A DNA stretch of 64,000 bases from Deinococcus aquaticus (GCF_028622095.1 NZ_CP115165.1:2787501-2851500); one strand, 5' to 3'; shown: positions 23,583 to 34,221, counted from the first letter of the stretch. The notes: generated by a model not told the origin, from the letters alone. A program made the numbers and translations.

Positions 23583-24442
23583 CAGCCCTGATCTCCGGCG
23601 GGGGCGTCGGCCTGGAGGGCGTTCAGGAACACGCTCACGGGCACGTCCGCGCCGGTCCAGGCGCGGAAGGCCAGCCGGGCCTGATGGGCCAGCATGCCCA
23701 GGCCGTTCTCGGCGCTCAGTCCGGCGGCGCGGGCCTCGCGCATCATGCGGGTCTCGGCGGGTTTGTACACCATGTCGTACATGAGCGCCCCGGCGGAAAG
23801 GCGGGTCAGGAACGCGGCGTCCAGCGGCGTCTGGTCCGGGTCGTTCAGTCCGGCGCTGCTGGCGTTCACGACGAGCGCCGCCGCCTCCCAGGGGGCCGCG
23901 TGGGCACTGACGGCCTGCACGTGCGGCGAGTTCCAGTGGGCCGCGACGGCCTGCGCGCGCTCCAGGGTGCGGTTCACGATCCACACCCGCTGACCGGCGC
24001 CCAGCAGGGCGTGCACGGCGGCGCGGGCGGCCCCCCCGGCGCCCAGAACGATCACGTCCTGACCATCCGGCCAGTCGTACCCCGCGTCGGTCAGGGCGGC
24101 GCTCAGGCCCGGCGCGTCGGTGTTGTCGCCGTGCAGGGCGCCGTCCCGGTGAACGATGGTGTTCACCGCGCCGATGGCCCGCGCCGCCTCGCTGAGGCTG
24201 TCGAGCAGGGGCAGGGCCGCCTCCTTGTGCGGCAGGCTCAGGTTCGCGCCCAGCACGCCGGGCCGCCGCAGGTCGGCCACCGCGCTCCGCAGGTCGGCCG
24301 GGGCAACCCGCAGCGCGTCGTACGTGCCGTTCAGGCCCGCATGAGCGAACGCCGCCCGGTGCATGCGGGGCGACAGGGAATGCGCGGCCGGGTCGGCGTA
24401 CAGGAAGGCGTGAAAGGCAGGGGTTCCGTCCGGCAGGCTCAC
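23582..24442 (-). CDS. aroE: Shikimate dehydrogenase
   Basis: 286 aa. It reduces 3-dehydroshikimate to shikimate with NADPH. Catalytic Lys in LSLPHKEA, Asp in HGDNTDAPG, NADP loop GAGGAARAAVHALL and the NRT motif after it are all present. Start GTG 24442 lies 6 bases after TAGACT. It is the first gene of a leftward operon with the sensor kinase and the response-regulator/kinase (both junctions ATGA overlaps), an unusual partnership. Confidence 0.95.
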   Translation of the reverse strand: MSLPDGTPAFHAFLYADPAAHSLSPRMHRAAFAHAGLNGTYDALRVAPADLRSAVADLRRPGVLGANLSLPHKEAALPLLDSLSEAARAIGAVNTIVHRDGALHGDNTDAPGLSAALTDAGYDWPDGQDVIVLGAGGAARAAVHALLGAGQRVWIVNRTLERAQAVAAHWNSPHVQAVSAHAAPWEAAALVVNASSAGLNDPDQTPLDAAFLTRLSAGALMYDMVYKPAETRMMREARAAGLSAENGLGMLAHQARLAFRAWTGADVPVSVFLNALQADAPAGDQG

Positions 24443-24448
24443 CCGGTC

Positions 24449-24454
24449 AGTCTA
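24449..24454 (-). promoter_or_regulatory. -10 box TAGACT, leaderless promoter of aroE-kinase operon
   Basis: TAGACT on the minus strand ends 6 bases before the aroE GTG. The end of repeat copy D begins 16 bases further upstream, so the -35 region falls inside the repeat's terminal sequence. Confidence 0.55.
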
Positions 24455-24469
24455 GAGCATCCCCCCTGA

Positions 24470-24592
24470 TACGGATTCCGTCCGTTTCGTTAACACCCCG
24501 GACTCGGCGCCGGGTGGCCAACTCCATTCCCGGAGGGGCGCTCTGCTTCCAGTCGCATCCGACCGGATTGAACGGCTGTGCAGGCGATTCAA
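24470..24592. repeat. MITE-like structured repeat, copy D (right end lost)
   Basis: It starts TACGGATTCCG after TGA (24467-24469), keeps the left hairpin and most of the right hairpin, but after GGCGATTCAA the expected terminal CGGAGTCCGTA is missing. It is an eroded or truncated copy. Confidence 0.7.
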
Positions 24593-24719
24593 GACGCGCC
24601 GGGCACGCGCCCAGGCCACCTGTCCAGTTGGCGGATGCCGCGCTGCCCACCCCGACCGGAGAATGTGCTGCGGGACACGGCCAGAAAGGGGCCTTCCCGC
24701 ACAGAATGGGGGCATCCCA
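24593..24719. other. Intergenic stretch, nothing recognised
   Basis: Between repeat copy D and the short ORF before phoH. It contains only a poor -10 candidate, CAGAAT at 24702-24707. I see no gene or RNA. Confidence 0.4.
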
Positions 24720-24793
24720 ATGACCCGACGCCTTCCTGCCTCCCCACCCGGTCACGGGGGGAGGGTGCGCCACGCCGCGCGACTGGAGAACAC

Positions 24794-24797
<4 letters not shown>
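24720..24797 (+). CDS. Possible 25-aa upstream ORF coupled to phoH
   Basis: ATG 24720 opens a 25-codon frame (MTRRLPASPPG..., rich in Arg, Pro, His) whose TGA overlaps the phoH TTG start as TTGA. CAGAAT lies 12 bases upstream. No homology is claimed. It could serve to deliver ribosomes to the weak TTG start. Confidence 0.3.
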
Positions 24798-25867
<1,070 letters not shown>

Positions 25868-25921
25868 AGGTTGACGGTTGATGGAAGGAGAGGCCCGGCG
25901 AGCAGGTAAGCCGGGCCTTTC

Positions 25922-25991
25922 GCCATCTGCCATCTGCCATCTGCCATCTGCCATCTGCCATCTGCCATCTGCCATCTGCCATCTGCCATCC
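25922..25991. repeat. Tandem heptamer array (GCCATCT x ~10)
   Basis: Nine perfect copies of GCCATCT (25922-25984) plus one ending GCCATCC (25985-25991). It lies between phoH and ybeY and reaches to within 2 bases of the ybeY -10 box, so it occupies the -35 region. Seven-base units are prone to copy-number slippage. Confidence 0.9.
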
Positions 25992-25993
25992 AC

Positions 25994-25999
25994 TATCCT
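25994..25999 (+). promoter_or_regulatory. -10 box TATCCT, leaderless promoter of ybeY
   Basis: TATCCT ends 7 bases before the ybeY GTG at 26007, directly after the heptamer array. Confidence 0.55.
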
Positions 26000-26006
26000 C
26001 TATCAA

Positions 26007-26474
26007 GTGATTGACCTGATCGTCCGTAAAACCCCGCCCGCCGGTCTGCGCCCCGCGCTGCGGGCCAGTCTGGAAGCGGTGATGACGCATTTCGAGGTGC
26101 CGGACCGCGAGGTGACGGTCGTGCTGGTCGGGGACCGCACCATCCGCGCCCTGAAACGCGAGCACTGGGGCGAGGACGCCGTGACGGACGTGCTGAGTTT
26201 CCCGACCTGGGAGCCGGGCGATCCGTTCGTGCCGCCGCACCTGGGCGACATCGTGATCAGCCTGGATACCGCGCAGCGGCAGGCGGACGCGCGCGGGCAC
26301 AGCCTGACGCGCGAGGTAGCGCTGCTGGCCAGTCACGGCCTGACCCACCTGGTCGGGAACGACCACCCGCACGCGGACGGCCTGGGTTTCGAGGAGGGCG
26401 CGCAGGGGCCCGAGTGGGAAGTGTTCCATGGGGCGTGGGCGGCGGCGCAGGCGGCCCTTCCGGCCGGAAGCTGA
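26007..26474 (+). CDS. ybeY: Endoribonuclease YbeY
   Basis: 155 aa. It is a zinc-dependent RNase in 16S rRNA 3' maturation and ribosome quality control. The zinc-binding motif is HGLTHLVGNDH, close to the family HGxLHLxGYDH. DVLSFP is also conserved. The start is GTG 26007 (VIDLIVRK), fixed by the -10 box 7 bases upstream; the longer frame reads through the heptamer array and is rejected. It is followed at 6 bases by dgkA. Confidence 0.93.
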   Translation: MIDLIVRKTPPAGLRPALRASLEAVMTHFEVPDREVTVVLVGDRTIRALKREHWGEDAVTDVLSFPTWEPGDPFVPPHLGDIVISLDTAQRQADARGHSLTREVALLASHGLTHLVGNDHPHADGLGFEEGAQGPEWEVFHGAWAAAQAALPAGS

Positions 26475-26480
26475 GGGCGC

Positions 26481-26864
26481 GTGCGCAGTGACGGGTCGGC
26501 GTGGAGCGCGCGGCGCTGGCTGAGGTCGGCGGGCTTCGCGTGGGCGGGCGTCCGGCACGCGTACGGCACGCAGGCGAACTTCCGGATCGAGTGCTGGGCG
26601 GCCCTGGGTGCGCTGGGCCTGTGCGTGTGGCTGCGCGCGCCGCTGGCCCCGGTGGCGCTGGCCTGCGCGCTGGTCCTGAGCCTGGAACTGCTGAACACGG
26701 CACTGGAGGCTGTGGTGGATCTGGCGAGCCCGCAGCGGCACCCGCTGGCGAAGATCGCCAAGGACGCGGCGGCCGGCGCGGTCCTGCTGGGTAGCGCGGG
26801 GGCGGTCCTGGTGGGCCTGAGCGTGCTGCTGCCGCCCCTGCTGGCCCGTCTGGGCACCGGCTGA
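26481..26864 (+). CDS. dgkA: Diacylglycerol/undecaprenol kinase (DgkA family)
   Basis: 127 aa with three membrane helices. The family motif is seen as LELLNTALEAVVDL followed by HPLAKIAKDAAAGAVLL, which carry the catalytic Glu and metal/ATP-binding residues. In Gram-positive-type relatives this enzyme phosphorylates undecaprenol; in E. coli it uses diacylglycerol. Start GTG 26481. phoH-ybeY-dgkA is a common gene order. Confidence 0.92.
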   Translation: MRSDGSAWSARRWLRSAGFAWAGVRHAYGTQANFRIECWAALGALGLCVWLRAPLAPVALACALVLSLELLNTALEAVVDLASPQRHPLAKIAKDAAAGAVLLGSAGAVLVGLSVLLPPLLARLGTG

Positions 26865-26900
26865 CGGTGTGCGGGGCGGCGCGCGTGGCAGGATACCGGC

Positions 26901-27497
26901 GTGACTGACCTTCCCGCTGGCCTCTCCCCCACCCGCAGCGTGTCCGGCGCGCCGGGCCTGGACCTGTCGTCCCTGAGTATCCGGGGCCGCCGCCCGCGAG
27001 ACCTGCCCACCCTGCGCCGCTGGTTCACGGACCCGCAGGCGCAGTGGCGTGACTGGGACGCCCCGTACCTGCACGCCGCGCAGACGACCGGGTCGCTGGC
27101 GGCGTACGTGGAACAGATGGAGCGCACGCCGCCCCACCCGAACGAGCGGGTCGTGTCGCTGGACGGGCAGTGCATCGGCATGGTGAACCGCTCGGAGACA
27201 CCCCCCGAGGACGGCGGGTGGTGGGACCTGGGGATCATCATTCACGATCCGCAGTTCTGGGGCCAGGGTGTGGGCTCGCGGGCGCTGGCCCTGTGGGTGG
27301 AGGCCACGCTGAACGAGACGGACGCGCACGTCCTGACCTTCACCACCTGGGGCGGCAACGAACGCATGATCCGCGCGGCCCTGCGCCTGGGCTTCCGCGA
27401 GGCGGGCCGCGTGCGGGAGGCGAGGCTGGTGCGCGGCGAGCGGCACGACAGCGTGCAACTGGACCTGCTGCGCCGCGAGTGGACGCCGCTGCCATGA
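26901..27497 (+). CDS. GNAT N-acetyltransferase (RimJ/RimL-like)
   Basis: 198 aa. Typical GNAT order: substrate part with RDLPTLRRWFTDP, then motif A with WDLGIIIHDPQFWGQGVGSRAL (acetyl-CoA pyrophosphate loop QGVGS) and motif B with NERMIRAALRLGFREAGR. Acceptor unknown. Start GTG 26901. Its TGA overlaps the ATG of the next gene (ATGA). Confidence 0.88.
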   Translation: MTDLPAGLSPTRSVSGAPGLDLSSLSIRGRRPRDLPTLRRWFTDPQAQWRDWDAPYLHAAQTTGSLAAYVEQMERTPPHPNERVVSLDGQCIGMVNRSETPPEDGGWWDLGIIIHDPQFWGQGVGSRALALWVEATLNETDAHVLTFTTWGGNERMIRAALRLGFREAGRVREARLVRGERHDSVQLDLLRREWTPLP

Positions 27498-28165
27498 CGC
27501 CCCCCAGGTCAGACAGGAAAGCCGACCCGCCAGAGAAATCCGAGAAGAAGACCGCGCCCGTCAACCCGCCGGGCTTCCTGGCCACCCAGGACCTCAAGGA
27601 GCGCGGCTGGACACCCGCCCTGATCACCCGCTTCCTGGGCGAGCACGACGGGACCCGCCCGAACGGCCTGAAGATGGGCCGCCGCCGCCTGCCGCCCGTG
27701 AAACTGTACGCCGAGACGCGCGTGCTGGACGTGGAACGCCACGACACCTTCCTGGCTGCCCAGGCCCGCGCGGCCGACGCCCGCGACCGGGCCGCCCGCG
27801 CCCGCGAGACCCGCGAGCAGCGCCGCGCCCTGCTGCTGGAGGCCGCCGCCGGGTCGTACCATCCGGTCATTCACCCGGGACCGCTGCGGCGCGGCGCAGT
27901 CCGCAAGGCGCGCGAGCCGTACCTGCCCGCCCTGAACGCCGCACTGGACCGCGTGGCGCAGGAAGTCGGGCGGGTCACGGACCGCGAACGCAGCCACCTG
28001 CAGGGGCTACTGCGCGGGCGGCTGGATCTGGCACTGGCCTCCGCGTACGACTGGTACCCGGCTCCGGGCAGCGAGAGCGAGCAGGGCAGCGGGCGGGCCG
28101 CACACCCTGCCGCCGGCACAGCAAACGCGAAGGCCAGTGACTGGCGCGAATGGGACTGGGACTGA
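27494..28165 (+). CDS. Hypothetical protein, basic and charged
   Basis: 223 aa, no family recognised. A disordered Lys/Pro/Glu N terminus (~1-25) is followed by a small helical unit (LKERGWTPALITRFLG) resembling a short DNA-binding or tRNA-processing-type helix pair, then a long Arg/Ala-rich coiled coil (~85-125). The C terminus is low-complexity and ends WREWDWD. Overlaps the acetyltransferase by 4 bases, so they are co-translated. Confidence 0.6.
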   Translation: MTPPRSDRKADPPEKSEKKTAPVNPPGFLATQDLKERGWTPALITRFLGEHDGTRPNGLKMGRRRLPPVKLYAETRVLDVERHDTFLAAQARAADARDRAARARETREQRRALLLEAAAGSYHPVIHPGPLRRGAVRKAREPYLPALNAALDRVAQEVGRVTDRERSHLQGLLRGRLDLALASAYDWYPAPGSESEQGSGRAAHPAAGTANAKASDWREWDWD

Positions 28166-28205
28166 CCGCCGGAACCAGAACTGGCGACAGTCCCCCGGCC
28201 GCAGG

Positions 28206-28248
28206 AACACGCGGGCCGCCCCCGAGCGTGGGGGGCGGCCCGCGTGTT
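28206..28248. terminator. Perfect 18-bp hairpin between convergent genes
   Basis: 28206-28223 is the exact reverse complement of 28231-28248 with a 7-base loop. It lies between the hypothetical gene and the ctpA-like gene and should serve both. Confidence 0.75.
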
Positions 28249-28258
28249 GCGGTGGGGC

Positions 28259-29578
28259 TTACTTCTTGAGCAGTTCGACGGCTTTCTTGAGGATGGCGTC
28301 GGTCTGGAGGTCCACGACGGCCTCGCCCTGCTGCGCGCTGCGGTTGGGGCGTTTGATGTCGCCGGTGTAGCTGAATTTGCCGTCCTTGTCGGCGGTGACG
28401 GTCACGGGTTTCCCTTCGAGGGTGAAGGTGAGTTTCGCGCCGGGGGCGACGCCGCTGCCGGTCAGGTTGGGGGGCGTGGTGTAGCGGGTGTCCTTGACGA
28501 TCACGTCGGGCGTGACGCCTTTCTTGTGGATCTGGCGGCCCTTGGGGGTCAGCCACTCACTGTTCACGATGGCGATCTTGCCGCCGTCGGGCAGCGTTTC
28601 GGGGATCTGGGCGACGCCCTTGCCGAAGGTCTGCTCGCCGATGATGGTGGCGCGGCCCACGTCCTGTAGCGCTCCGGAGACGACTTCGCTGGCGCTGGCG
28701 CTGTTCTTGTTCACCAGGACCATCAGTTTGCCGGTGTAGTCGCTGGCGGCGTTGCGGGCGCTGCCGTACACGGTGGTTTTCTTGTTGCGGTCGCGCAGGC
28801 TGACGATCGGGCCGCTCTGCATGAACTGGTCGGCGACGTCCACACCGGCGCTCAGCAGGCCGCCGCCGTTGTCGCGCAGGTCGAGGATCAGGCTGCTGAC
28901 CTTCTTCTTTTTCATGTCGGCGACGGCGGCGTTGAACTGCTCGCTGGCCTTCTCGTTGTAGAAGGTGTTCAGGGCGATGTAGCCGATGTTGCCGGGCAGC
29001 ACGGTCTGTTCGACGCTGACGATGGCGACCGGCTGGCGTTCCATCTTGACGGTGTAGGGTTTGCCGTCGCGGGCGAACGTGACAGTGACGGTGGTGCCTT
29101 TCTGGCCGCGTACGAGGCGCACGATGTCGTTCAGTTTGCCGGTCAGGACGTCCTTGTCGCCGATTTTCACGAACACGTCGCCGATCTGCACGCCGGCGTT
29201 ACTGGCCGCGCCGGTGCGGAAGACGTTGTCGATCTTGCCGCCGGTCCCGTCGGGGTTCGCGGCGACGAGTTGCACGCCGATACCGTAGAACTCGCCGCTG
29301 AGGTTCTCGGCGTCGATGGCGTTGTCTTCGGGCTGGCTGTAGTACGTGAATTCGTCGTTCAGGCTGCCCAGCGCGCCGGTGATGGCGCCGCGAAGCAGTT
29401 TCTCCTGGTCGACCGGGTACAGGTACAGGGTGTTCAGGTCGTTGATGACCTGCAAGAAGGTCTTGCCGGTGGCGGTGCTGCTGAGGTTCGCCTGGGTGTA
29501 CCCGCCGAACTGCGCGTAAGCGACAGCGGCAGTGGCGGACAGGGCAACCCCGACGATGGTCAGGCGTTTGGCGTTCAC
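28259..29578 (-). CDS. C-terminal processing protease (S41 family, CtpA-like)
   Basis: 439 aa, exported serine protease. N-terminal signal/anchor helix (LTIVGVALSATAAVAYA), PDZ domain (~105-190, GVQIGDVFVKIGDKDV), then the S41 domain with the Ser in NSASASEVVSG and Lys in FGKGVAQ of the Ser-Lys dyad. A C-terminal ~50-residue copper-amine-oxidase-like beta tail (FTLEGKPVTVTADKDGKF) follows. Start GTG 29578 lies 7 bases after TATCCT. Confidence 0.93.
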   Translation of the reverse strand: MNAKRLTIVGVALSATAAVAYAQFGGYTQANLSSTATGKTFLQVINDLNTLYLYPVDQEKLLRGAITGALGSLNDEFTYYSQPEDNAIDAENLSGEFYGIGVQLVAANPDGTGGKIDNVFRTGAASNAGVQIGDVFVKIGDKDVLTGKLNDIVRLVRGQKGTTVTVTFARDGKPYTVKMERQPVAIVSVEQTVLPGNIGYIALNTFYNEKASEQFNAAVADMKKKKVSSLILDLRDNGGGLLSAGVDVADQFMQSGPIVSLRDRNKKTTVYGSARNAASDYTGKLMVLVNKNSASASEVVSGALQDVGRATIIGEQTFGKGVAQIPETLPDGGKIAIVNSEWLTPKGRQIHKKGVTPDVIVKDTRYTTPPNLTGSGVAPGAKLTFTLEGKPVTVTADKDGKFSYTGDIKRPNRSAQQGEAVVDLQTDAILKKAVELLKK

Positions 29579-29585
29579 GCCTTGC

Positions 29586-29591
29586 AGGATA
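29586..29591 (-). promoter_or_regulatory. -10 box TATCCT, leaderless promoter
   Basis: TATCCT on the minus strand ends 7 bases before GTG 29578. Confidence 0.55.
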
Positions 29592-29702
29592 GTGCCGGCA
29601 GGTGAAGTGCGTTTGAGGATTTCACCCTGTTTGCTGCGCGGTTCGGGTGACTGGGCGCGCCGCTGTTGCGCAAGGCTTCATGGTGTGGGGGCGGGGGTGG
29701 GC

Positions 29703-29708
29703 TATGCT
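29703..29708 (+). promoter_or_regulatory. -10 box TATGCT for the ftsEX operon
   Basis: TATGCT lies 11 bases before ATG 29720 of a 17-codon upstream ORF and 61 bases before the ftsE start. Confidence 0.45.
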
Positions 29709-29719
29709 GTGCCGCGAGC

Positions 29720-29773
29720 ATGACAGGTCCTTTCCTTCCGTCGCCCTCCGCCCTGACCGGGTGGTCCGCGTGA
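29720..29773 (+). CDS. Possible 17-aa upstream ORF coupled to ftsE
   Basis: ATG 29720 reads MTGPFLPSPSALTGWSA and stops at TGA 29771-29773, which overlaps the ftsE GTG (GTGA). It begins right after the presumed transcription start. There is no Shine-Dalgarno sequence in front of ftsE itself, which fits coupled initiation. Confidence 0.35.
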   Translation: MTGPFLPSPSALTGWSA

Positions 29774-30449
29774 TCGATTTCAAGAACGTCTCACTGGAGT
29801 ACCCCGTGACCCGGACCCTGGCGCTGGACGACGTGTCCCTGCAGATCGGGAAGGGCGAGTTCGTGTACCTGGTCGGGCATTCCGGGGCCGGGAAAAGCAG
29901 TTTCATGAGTCTGGTCCTCAAGCGGGCGCTGCCCAGCCGGGGCGAGGTGCGCGTGGCGGGCGAGCCGCTGGCCCGTTACCGGGGCCGCCGGACGGCCCTG
30001 CTGCGCCGCCGCATGGGCACGGTCTTTCAGGACAACCTGCTTCTGGCGCACCTGAACGCGTACGACAACGTGGCGTTCACGCTGCGCGTGACGGGCGTGC
30101 CGCAGCGCGAGTGGCCGCAGCGGGTCACGACGGCGCTGCGCACGGTGGGCCTGGAGCACAAGAAGTACGCGCTGCCGCTTCAGCTGTCGCAGGGCGAGCA
30201 GCAGCGCGTGGCGATTGCGCGGGCCATCGTGGGTGACCCGCCGCTGCTGCTGGCCGACGAGCCGACCGGCAACCTCGACCCGGACAACAGCCGCGAGGTC
30301 CTAAAGGTGCTGCAGAACGTGAACCTGCGCGGCACGACCGTGGTGGTCGCCACGCACGCCCGCGATCTGGTCGAGACGTTCCGGCACCGCACGCTGACGT
30401 TGCGCAAGGGCAAACTGGTGCGGGACGATCCGTACGGCGGGTACGCGCT

Positions 30450-30453
<4 letters not shown>
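29770..30453 (+). CDS. ftsE: Cell-division ATP-binding protein FtsE
   Basis: 227 aa ABC ATPase. Walker A GHSGAGKSS, signature LSQGEQQRVAIARA, Walker B LLLADEPTGNLD. With FtsX it drives conformational change that activates cell-wall hydrolases at the septum. Start GTG 29770 (VIDFKNVSLEYP) fits the family; frames starting at 29704 or earlier are not supported. Its stop overlaps the ftsX GTG. Confidence 0.94.
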
Positions 30454-31309
<856 letters not shown>

Positions 31310-31313
<4 letters not shown>

Positions 31314-32860
31314 CCCGCCGGGGCCGGGCGGCGCTGCTGCTGGGCGTGTCCCTGCTGACGGCCGCGCCGGGCCTGTCCCGCTGGAACAGCGTGGCGGCGC
31401 AACCATCGGCGCAACAAGCGGCGGCCCGCTCCAACCCGGGCACCAGCGCCGACCTGAGTACCAGTCAGCGGCTGGAGCAGTTGCAGCGTGACCTGCAGCA
31501 GCAGCGGCAACTGAGCGCCGCCAAGGCCCGCGAGTTGCAGGCGTTACGTGCCAGCATTCAGAATCTCAGCGCACAGCAGCGTCAGACACTGTCGCGGCTG
31601 GATACGCTGGCGGCCAGCGCGTCGAAACTGGAGAACGAGATCGCGACCGTCACGGCGCGCGTGGCGCTGGCCGAGCGCGCCCTGGCCGACACGGCCGCGC
31701 AGCTGAACGTCACGCAGGCCCGCGTGGAGCGCCTGCAGGGCGACGTGCGCGAGATCCTGCAACTGCAGTACCGGGACCGCAGCGGCCGTTACCTGCAACT
31801 GCTGTCCCAGTCGCGCAGCCTGTCGGACCTGCTGATCCGGCTGCGGTACGCGAACATAGCGGGCGAGTACAACACCCGCGTCATTCAGACCCTGGCGGGC
31901 GAGATCGAGGTCCTGGACCGGCAGAAAGCGCAGCAGGCGCGGCAGACCCAGGACCTGAAGGAATTGCAGGCGCAGCGCACGGCCGTCCTGAAGAACCTCA
32001 CGGCCCGCCGCGCCGAGCAGACGACCCTGCTGTCGCAACTGCGGTCCAGCGAGGCGGGCAAGCGGACGCTGGCCACGCAGCGGCAGGCCGAGCAGGCGCT
32101 GGCTGCGCAGACCATTGATCAGCTGGTCGGGCAGGTCGTGGCCGAGCGGTCGCGGCTGGAGGCCGAGCGGCAGCGCCGACTGGAAGAGGAACGCCGCCGC
32201 CGGGCAGAGGAAGCCCGCCGGATCGCCGAGGCGCAGGAACGCGCCCGGCAGGAGGCGCTGCGACTGGCCCGCATCCGCGCCGAGCAGGAACGCGTGGCGC
32301 GGCAGCGGGCCGCCGACGCCCAGGCGGCCCGGCAGCGCGCGGCCGACGCGCAGGCAGCGGCGCAGGCCGCCCGGCAACGCGCCGCCCAGCAGGCCGCGCA
32401 GACCCAGCGGGAAGCGCAGGTGCAGCGTGAGCAGGCGGCCCTCCAGCAGCGCAGTCAGCAGGTGCAGCAGGCGCAGGTACAGGTCGAGCAGCAGCTGGCC
32501 CCCCTGCCGACCCTGAGTGGGCCGCTCGGATTCCCACTGCCCGGCGGGCGCGTGCAGACGCCGTACGGGGCGGGTGGATCGCCGTGGGTGGTGCTCAGCG
32601 GCGGGCCGCAGGCGGTGGCCGCGCAGGAAGGGAACGTGCTGGCCGTCACGTACTACGCGTCGCTGGGCTGGGTGGTGCTGGTGGATCACGGGTCCAGCGT
32701 CACGGCGTACTTCGGGCTGCGCGAACCGCTGGTCAGCGTCGGGAACCGCGTGGGGCGCGGCACGCCGGTCGGCACGGTCGGCGGGAGTTCCATCATCGGG
32801 CCGGACAGCATGGCCTTCCAGCTGCGCCGGGGCGGCGTGCCCGTTCCTCCGGGCTTCTGA
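31310..32860 (+). CDS. EnvC-like murein hydrolase activator with degenerate LytM/M23 domain
   Basis: 516 aa. Signal peptide ([17 protein letters not shown]), a very long coiled coil (~45-365, heptads of Gln/Arg/Ala, with repeated [10 protein letters not shown] units), and a C-terminal M23-type beta domain (~385-516). The metal-binding residues of active LytM are lost: the usual HLH pair region reads [15 protein letters not shown]. This is the form of EnvC, which activates amidases rather than cutting peptidoglycan. It overlaps ftsX by GTGA, matching the known FtsEX-EnvC partnership. Confidence 0.85.
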
Positions 32861-32983
32861 CCGGCCTGCCCAGCGACCCGCCTGCCCCCTTGCCGAGTGG
32901 CGGCCCTGCTGATACTCTTGTTCGGTGCGCACCCCGGTTGGCTGCTGACGGGCGCATGAACCCCGTGATCCTAGCGGGAGCTG

Positions 32984-32989
32984 TACCCT
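32984..32989 (+). promoter_or_regulatory. Candidate -10 box TACCCT for rpsP operon
   Basis: TACCCT at 32984-32989 would give a leader of about 26 bases containing GAGG before the rpsP ATG. A second candidate TACTCT lies at 32913-32918. Confidence 0.35.
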
Positions 32990-33021
32990 CAATCACCCAA
33001 CCCACCCCCGAGGTTTCCATC

Positions 33022-33270
33022 ATGGTCAAGATTCGCCTGTCCCGTTTCGGTGCTACCCACAACCCCCACTACCGTATTGTCGTGACCGACGCCCGCCGTC
33101 CCCGCGACGGTGGCTACATCGAGAACCTCGGCCACTACGATCCCCGCAAGACCAGCGAGAACTACCTGAAGGTCAACGCCGAGCGCGCCGCGTACTGGAT
33201 TGCCCAGGGCGCGCAGCCCACGCAGACCGCCCGCCGCCTGCTGAAAAGCCAGGGCGTGAAGGTCGCGTAA
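33022..33270 (+). CDS. rpsP: Small-subunit ribosomal protein bS16
   Basis: 82 aa, normal length. N-terminal [20 protein letters not shown] and the GHYDPRK stretch are characteristic of bS16. It leads the conserved set rpsP-khpA-rimM-trmD, but a strong terminator and a new promoter separate it from khpA. Confidence 0.97.
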   Translation: MVKIRLSRFGATHNPHYRIVVTDARRPRDGGYIENLGHYDPRKTSENYLKVNAERAAYWIAQGAQPTQTARRLLKSQGVKVA

Positions 33271-33292
33271 GCGAACCCCACAGCATGAAACG

Positions 33293-33316
33293 AGGCCCCC
33301 ACGCGGGGCCTTTTTT
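33293..33316 (+). terminator. Rho-independent terminator after rpsP
   Basis: AGGCCCC / GGGGCCT stem with a 5-base loop followed directly by six T. The best classical terminator of the window. Confidence 0.85.
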
Positions 33317-33387
33317 CATGCCGCCCAGTGAGGCAGGGTAGGGACTTTTTGCCGTGCCGCAGCGGGAAAGGGCCGCGTGAGGCGCCG

Positions 33388-33415
33388 TTGGTGAACAGGG
33401 CGAATGCTGTAGAAT
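33388..33415 (+). promoter_or_regulatory. Promoter of khpA-rimM-trmD
   Basis: -35 TTGGTG (33388-33393), 16-base spacer, -10 TAGAAT (33410-33415), then 6 bases to ATG 33422: a leaderless start. Confidence 0.6.
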
Positions 33416-33421
33416 GCCCGG

Positions 33422-33661
33422 ATGAAAACCGATCCTCTTGATCTGACTCTTTTCCTGGCCCAGAGCGTGGTGGATCAGCCGTCGCAGGTGCGCGTGTCCC
33501 GCCGGGGGCCGACCGTGATCGTGCGGGTCGGGCCGGGCGAGGAAGGCCGCCTGATCGGCCGTCAGGGCCGCGTGATTCAGGCCATCCGCACGCTGGTGCG
33601 CGCCGCGAGCGACCCGCGCGAGCGCATGAACGTCGACCTGGACGCCCCCCGCAAAGCGTGA
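33422..33661 (+). CDS. khpA: KH-domain RNA-binding protein KhpA
   Basis: 79 aa, a single type II KH domain with the GxxG loop in RLIGRQGRVIQAIRTLV. KhpA binds RNA broadly and often pairs with KhpB. Its stop overlaps the rimM GTG by four bases. Confidence 0.93.
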   Translation: MKTDPLDLTLFLAQSVVDQPSQVRVSRRGPTVIVRVGPGEEGRLIGRQGRVIQAIRTLVRAASDPRERMNVDLDAPRKA

Positions 33662-34221
33662 CCGGAAAGACCGAGGCTGAACGCACCCGCCTGGGGTACG
33701 TGCTGGGACCGCACGGCGTGAAGGGCGGCGTGAAGGTGTTCGTGCTGGGCGACCAGCGGCAGTTCGCGGGGCTGGACCGTGTGTACGTCGAGAAGCGCGG
33801 CTGGCTGCGCGTGCGCCGCGCCGAGATGCTCGCGCCGGGCGTGGTGCTGCACCTCGCGGGGGTCACGACGCCCGAGGGGGCCGGGGACCTGCGCGGCCTG
33901 AATGTCTTTGCGGCCGACGATGAACTGCCGGTTCCCGAGGACGGCGTGTACTACTACCACGAACTGCGCGGCCTGACCCTGAGCGGCCCGGCGGGCGAGG
34001 TGCTGGCTGAGGTGACGGACGTGCTTGACGGCGGGCATCAGGACCTGCTGGTGGTGCGCCGCGCCTCCGATCAGGGCGAGGCGTTCGTGCCGCTTCAGGC
34101 ACCGTACGTGGTCGTGAACCTGGACGGGAAGCGCCGCCCGCTGTCCCTGACGCTCACAGAGGACGCGCCGGGCGGCCTGCTGGATCTCAGCGAGGCCGAG
34201 GAAGGCGGGCACGCCGAGTGA
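33658..34221 (+). CDS. rimM: Ribosome maturation factor RimM
   Basis: 187 aa. N-terminal RimM domain with [17 protein letters not shown]-terminal PRC-barrel with [11 protein letters not shown] and GHQDLLVV. It assists 30S head assembly. GTG start 33658 overlaps khpA; its TGA overlaps the trmD GTG. Confidence 0.95.
   Translation: MTGKTEAERTRLGYVLGPHGVKGGVKVFVLGDQRQFAGLDRVYVEKRGWLRVRRAEMLAPGVVLHLAGVTTPEGAGDLRGLNVFAADDELPVPEDGVYYYHELRGLTLSGPAGEVLAEVTDVLDGGHQDLLVVRRASDQGEAFVPLQAPYVVVNLDGKRRPLSLTLTEDAPGGLLDLSEAEEGGHAE

Noticed and set aside
25922..25991. Short CRISPR-like array
   Set aside because: The units are 7-bp head-to-tail repeats with no spacers.
25878..26006. N-terminal extension of YbeY reading through the heptamer array
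   Set aside because: It would add a repetitive PSAICHL segment and ignore the -10 box 7 bases before GTG 26007.
32925..32948. Seven-codon leaderless ORF (TACTCT, 6 bases, GTG) upstream of rpsP
   Set aside because: It ends 73 bases before rpsP with no coupling, so the match may be chance.
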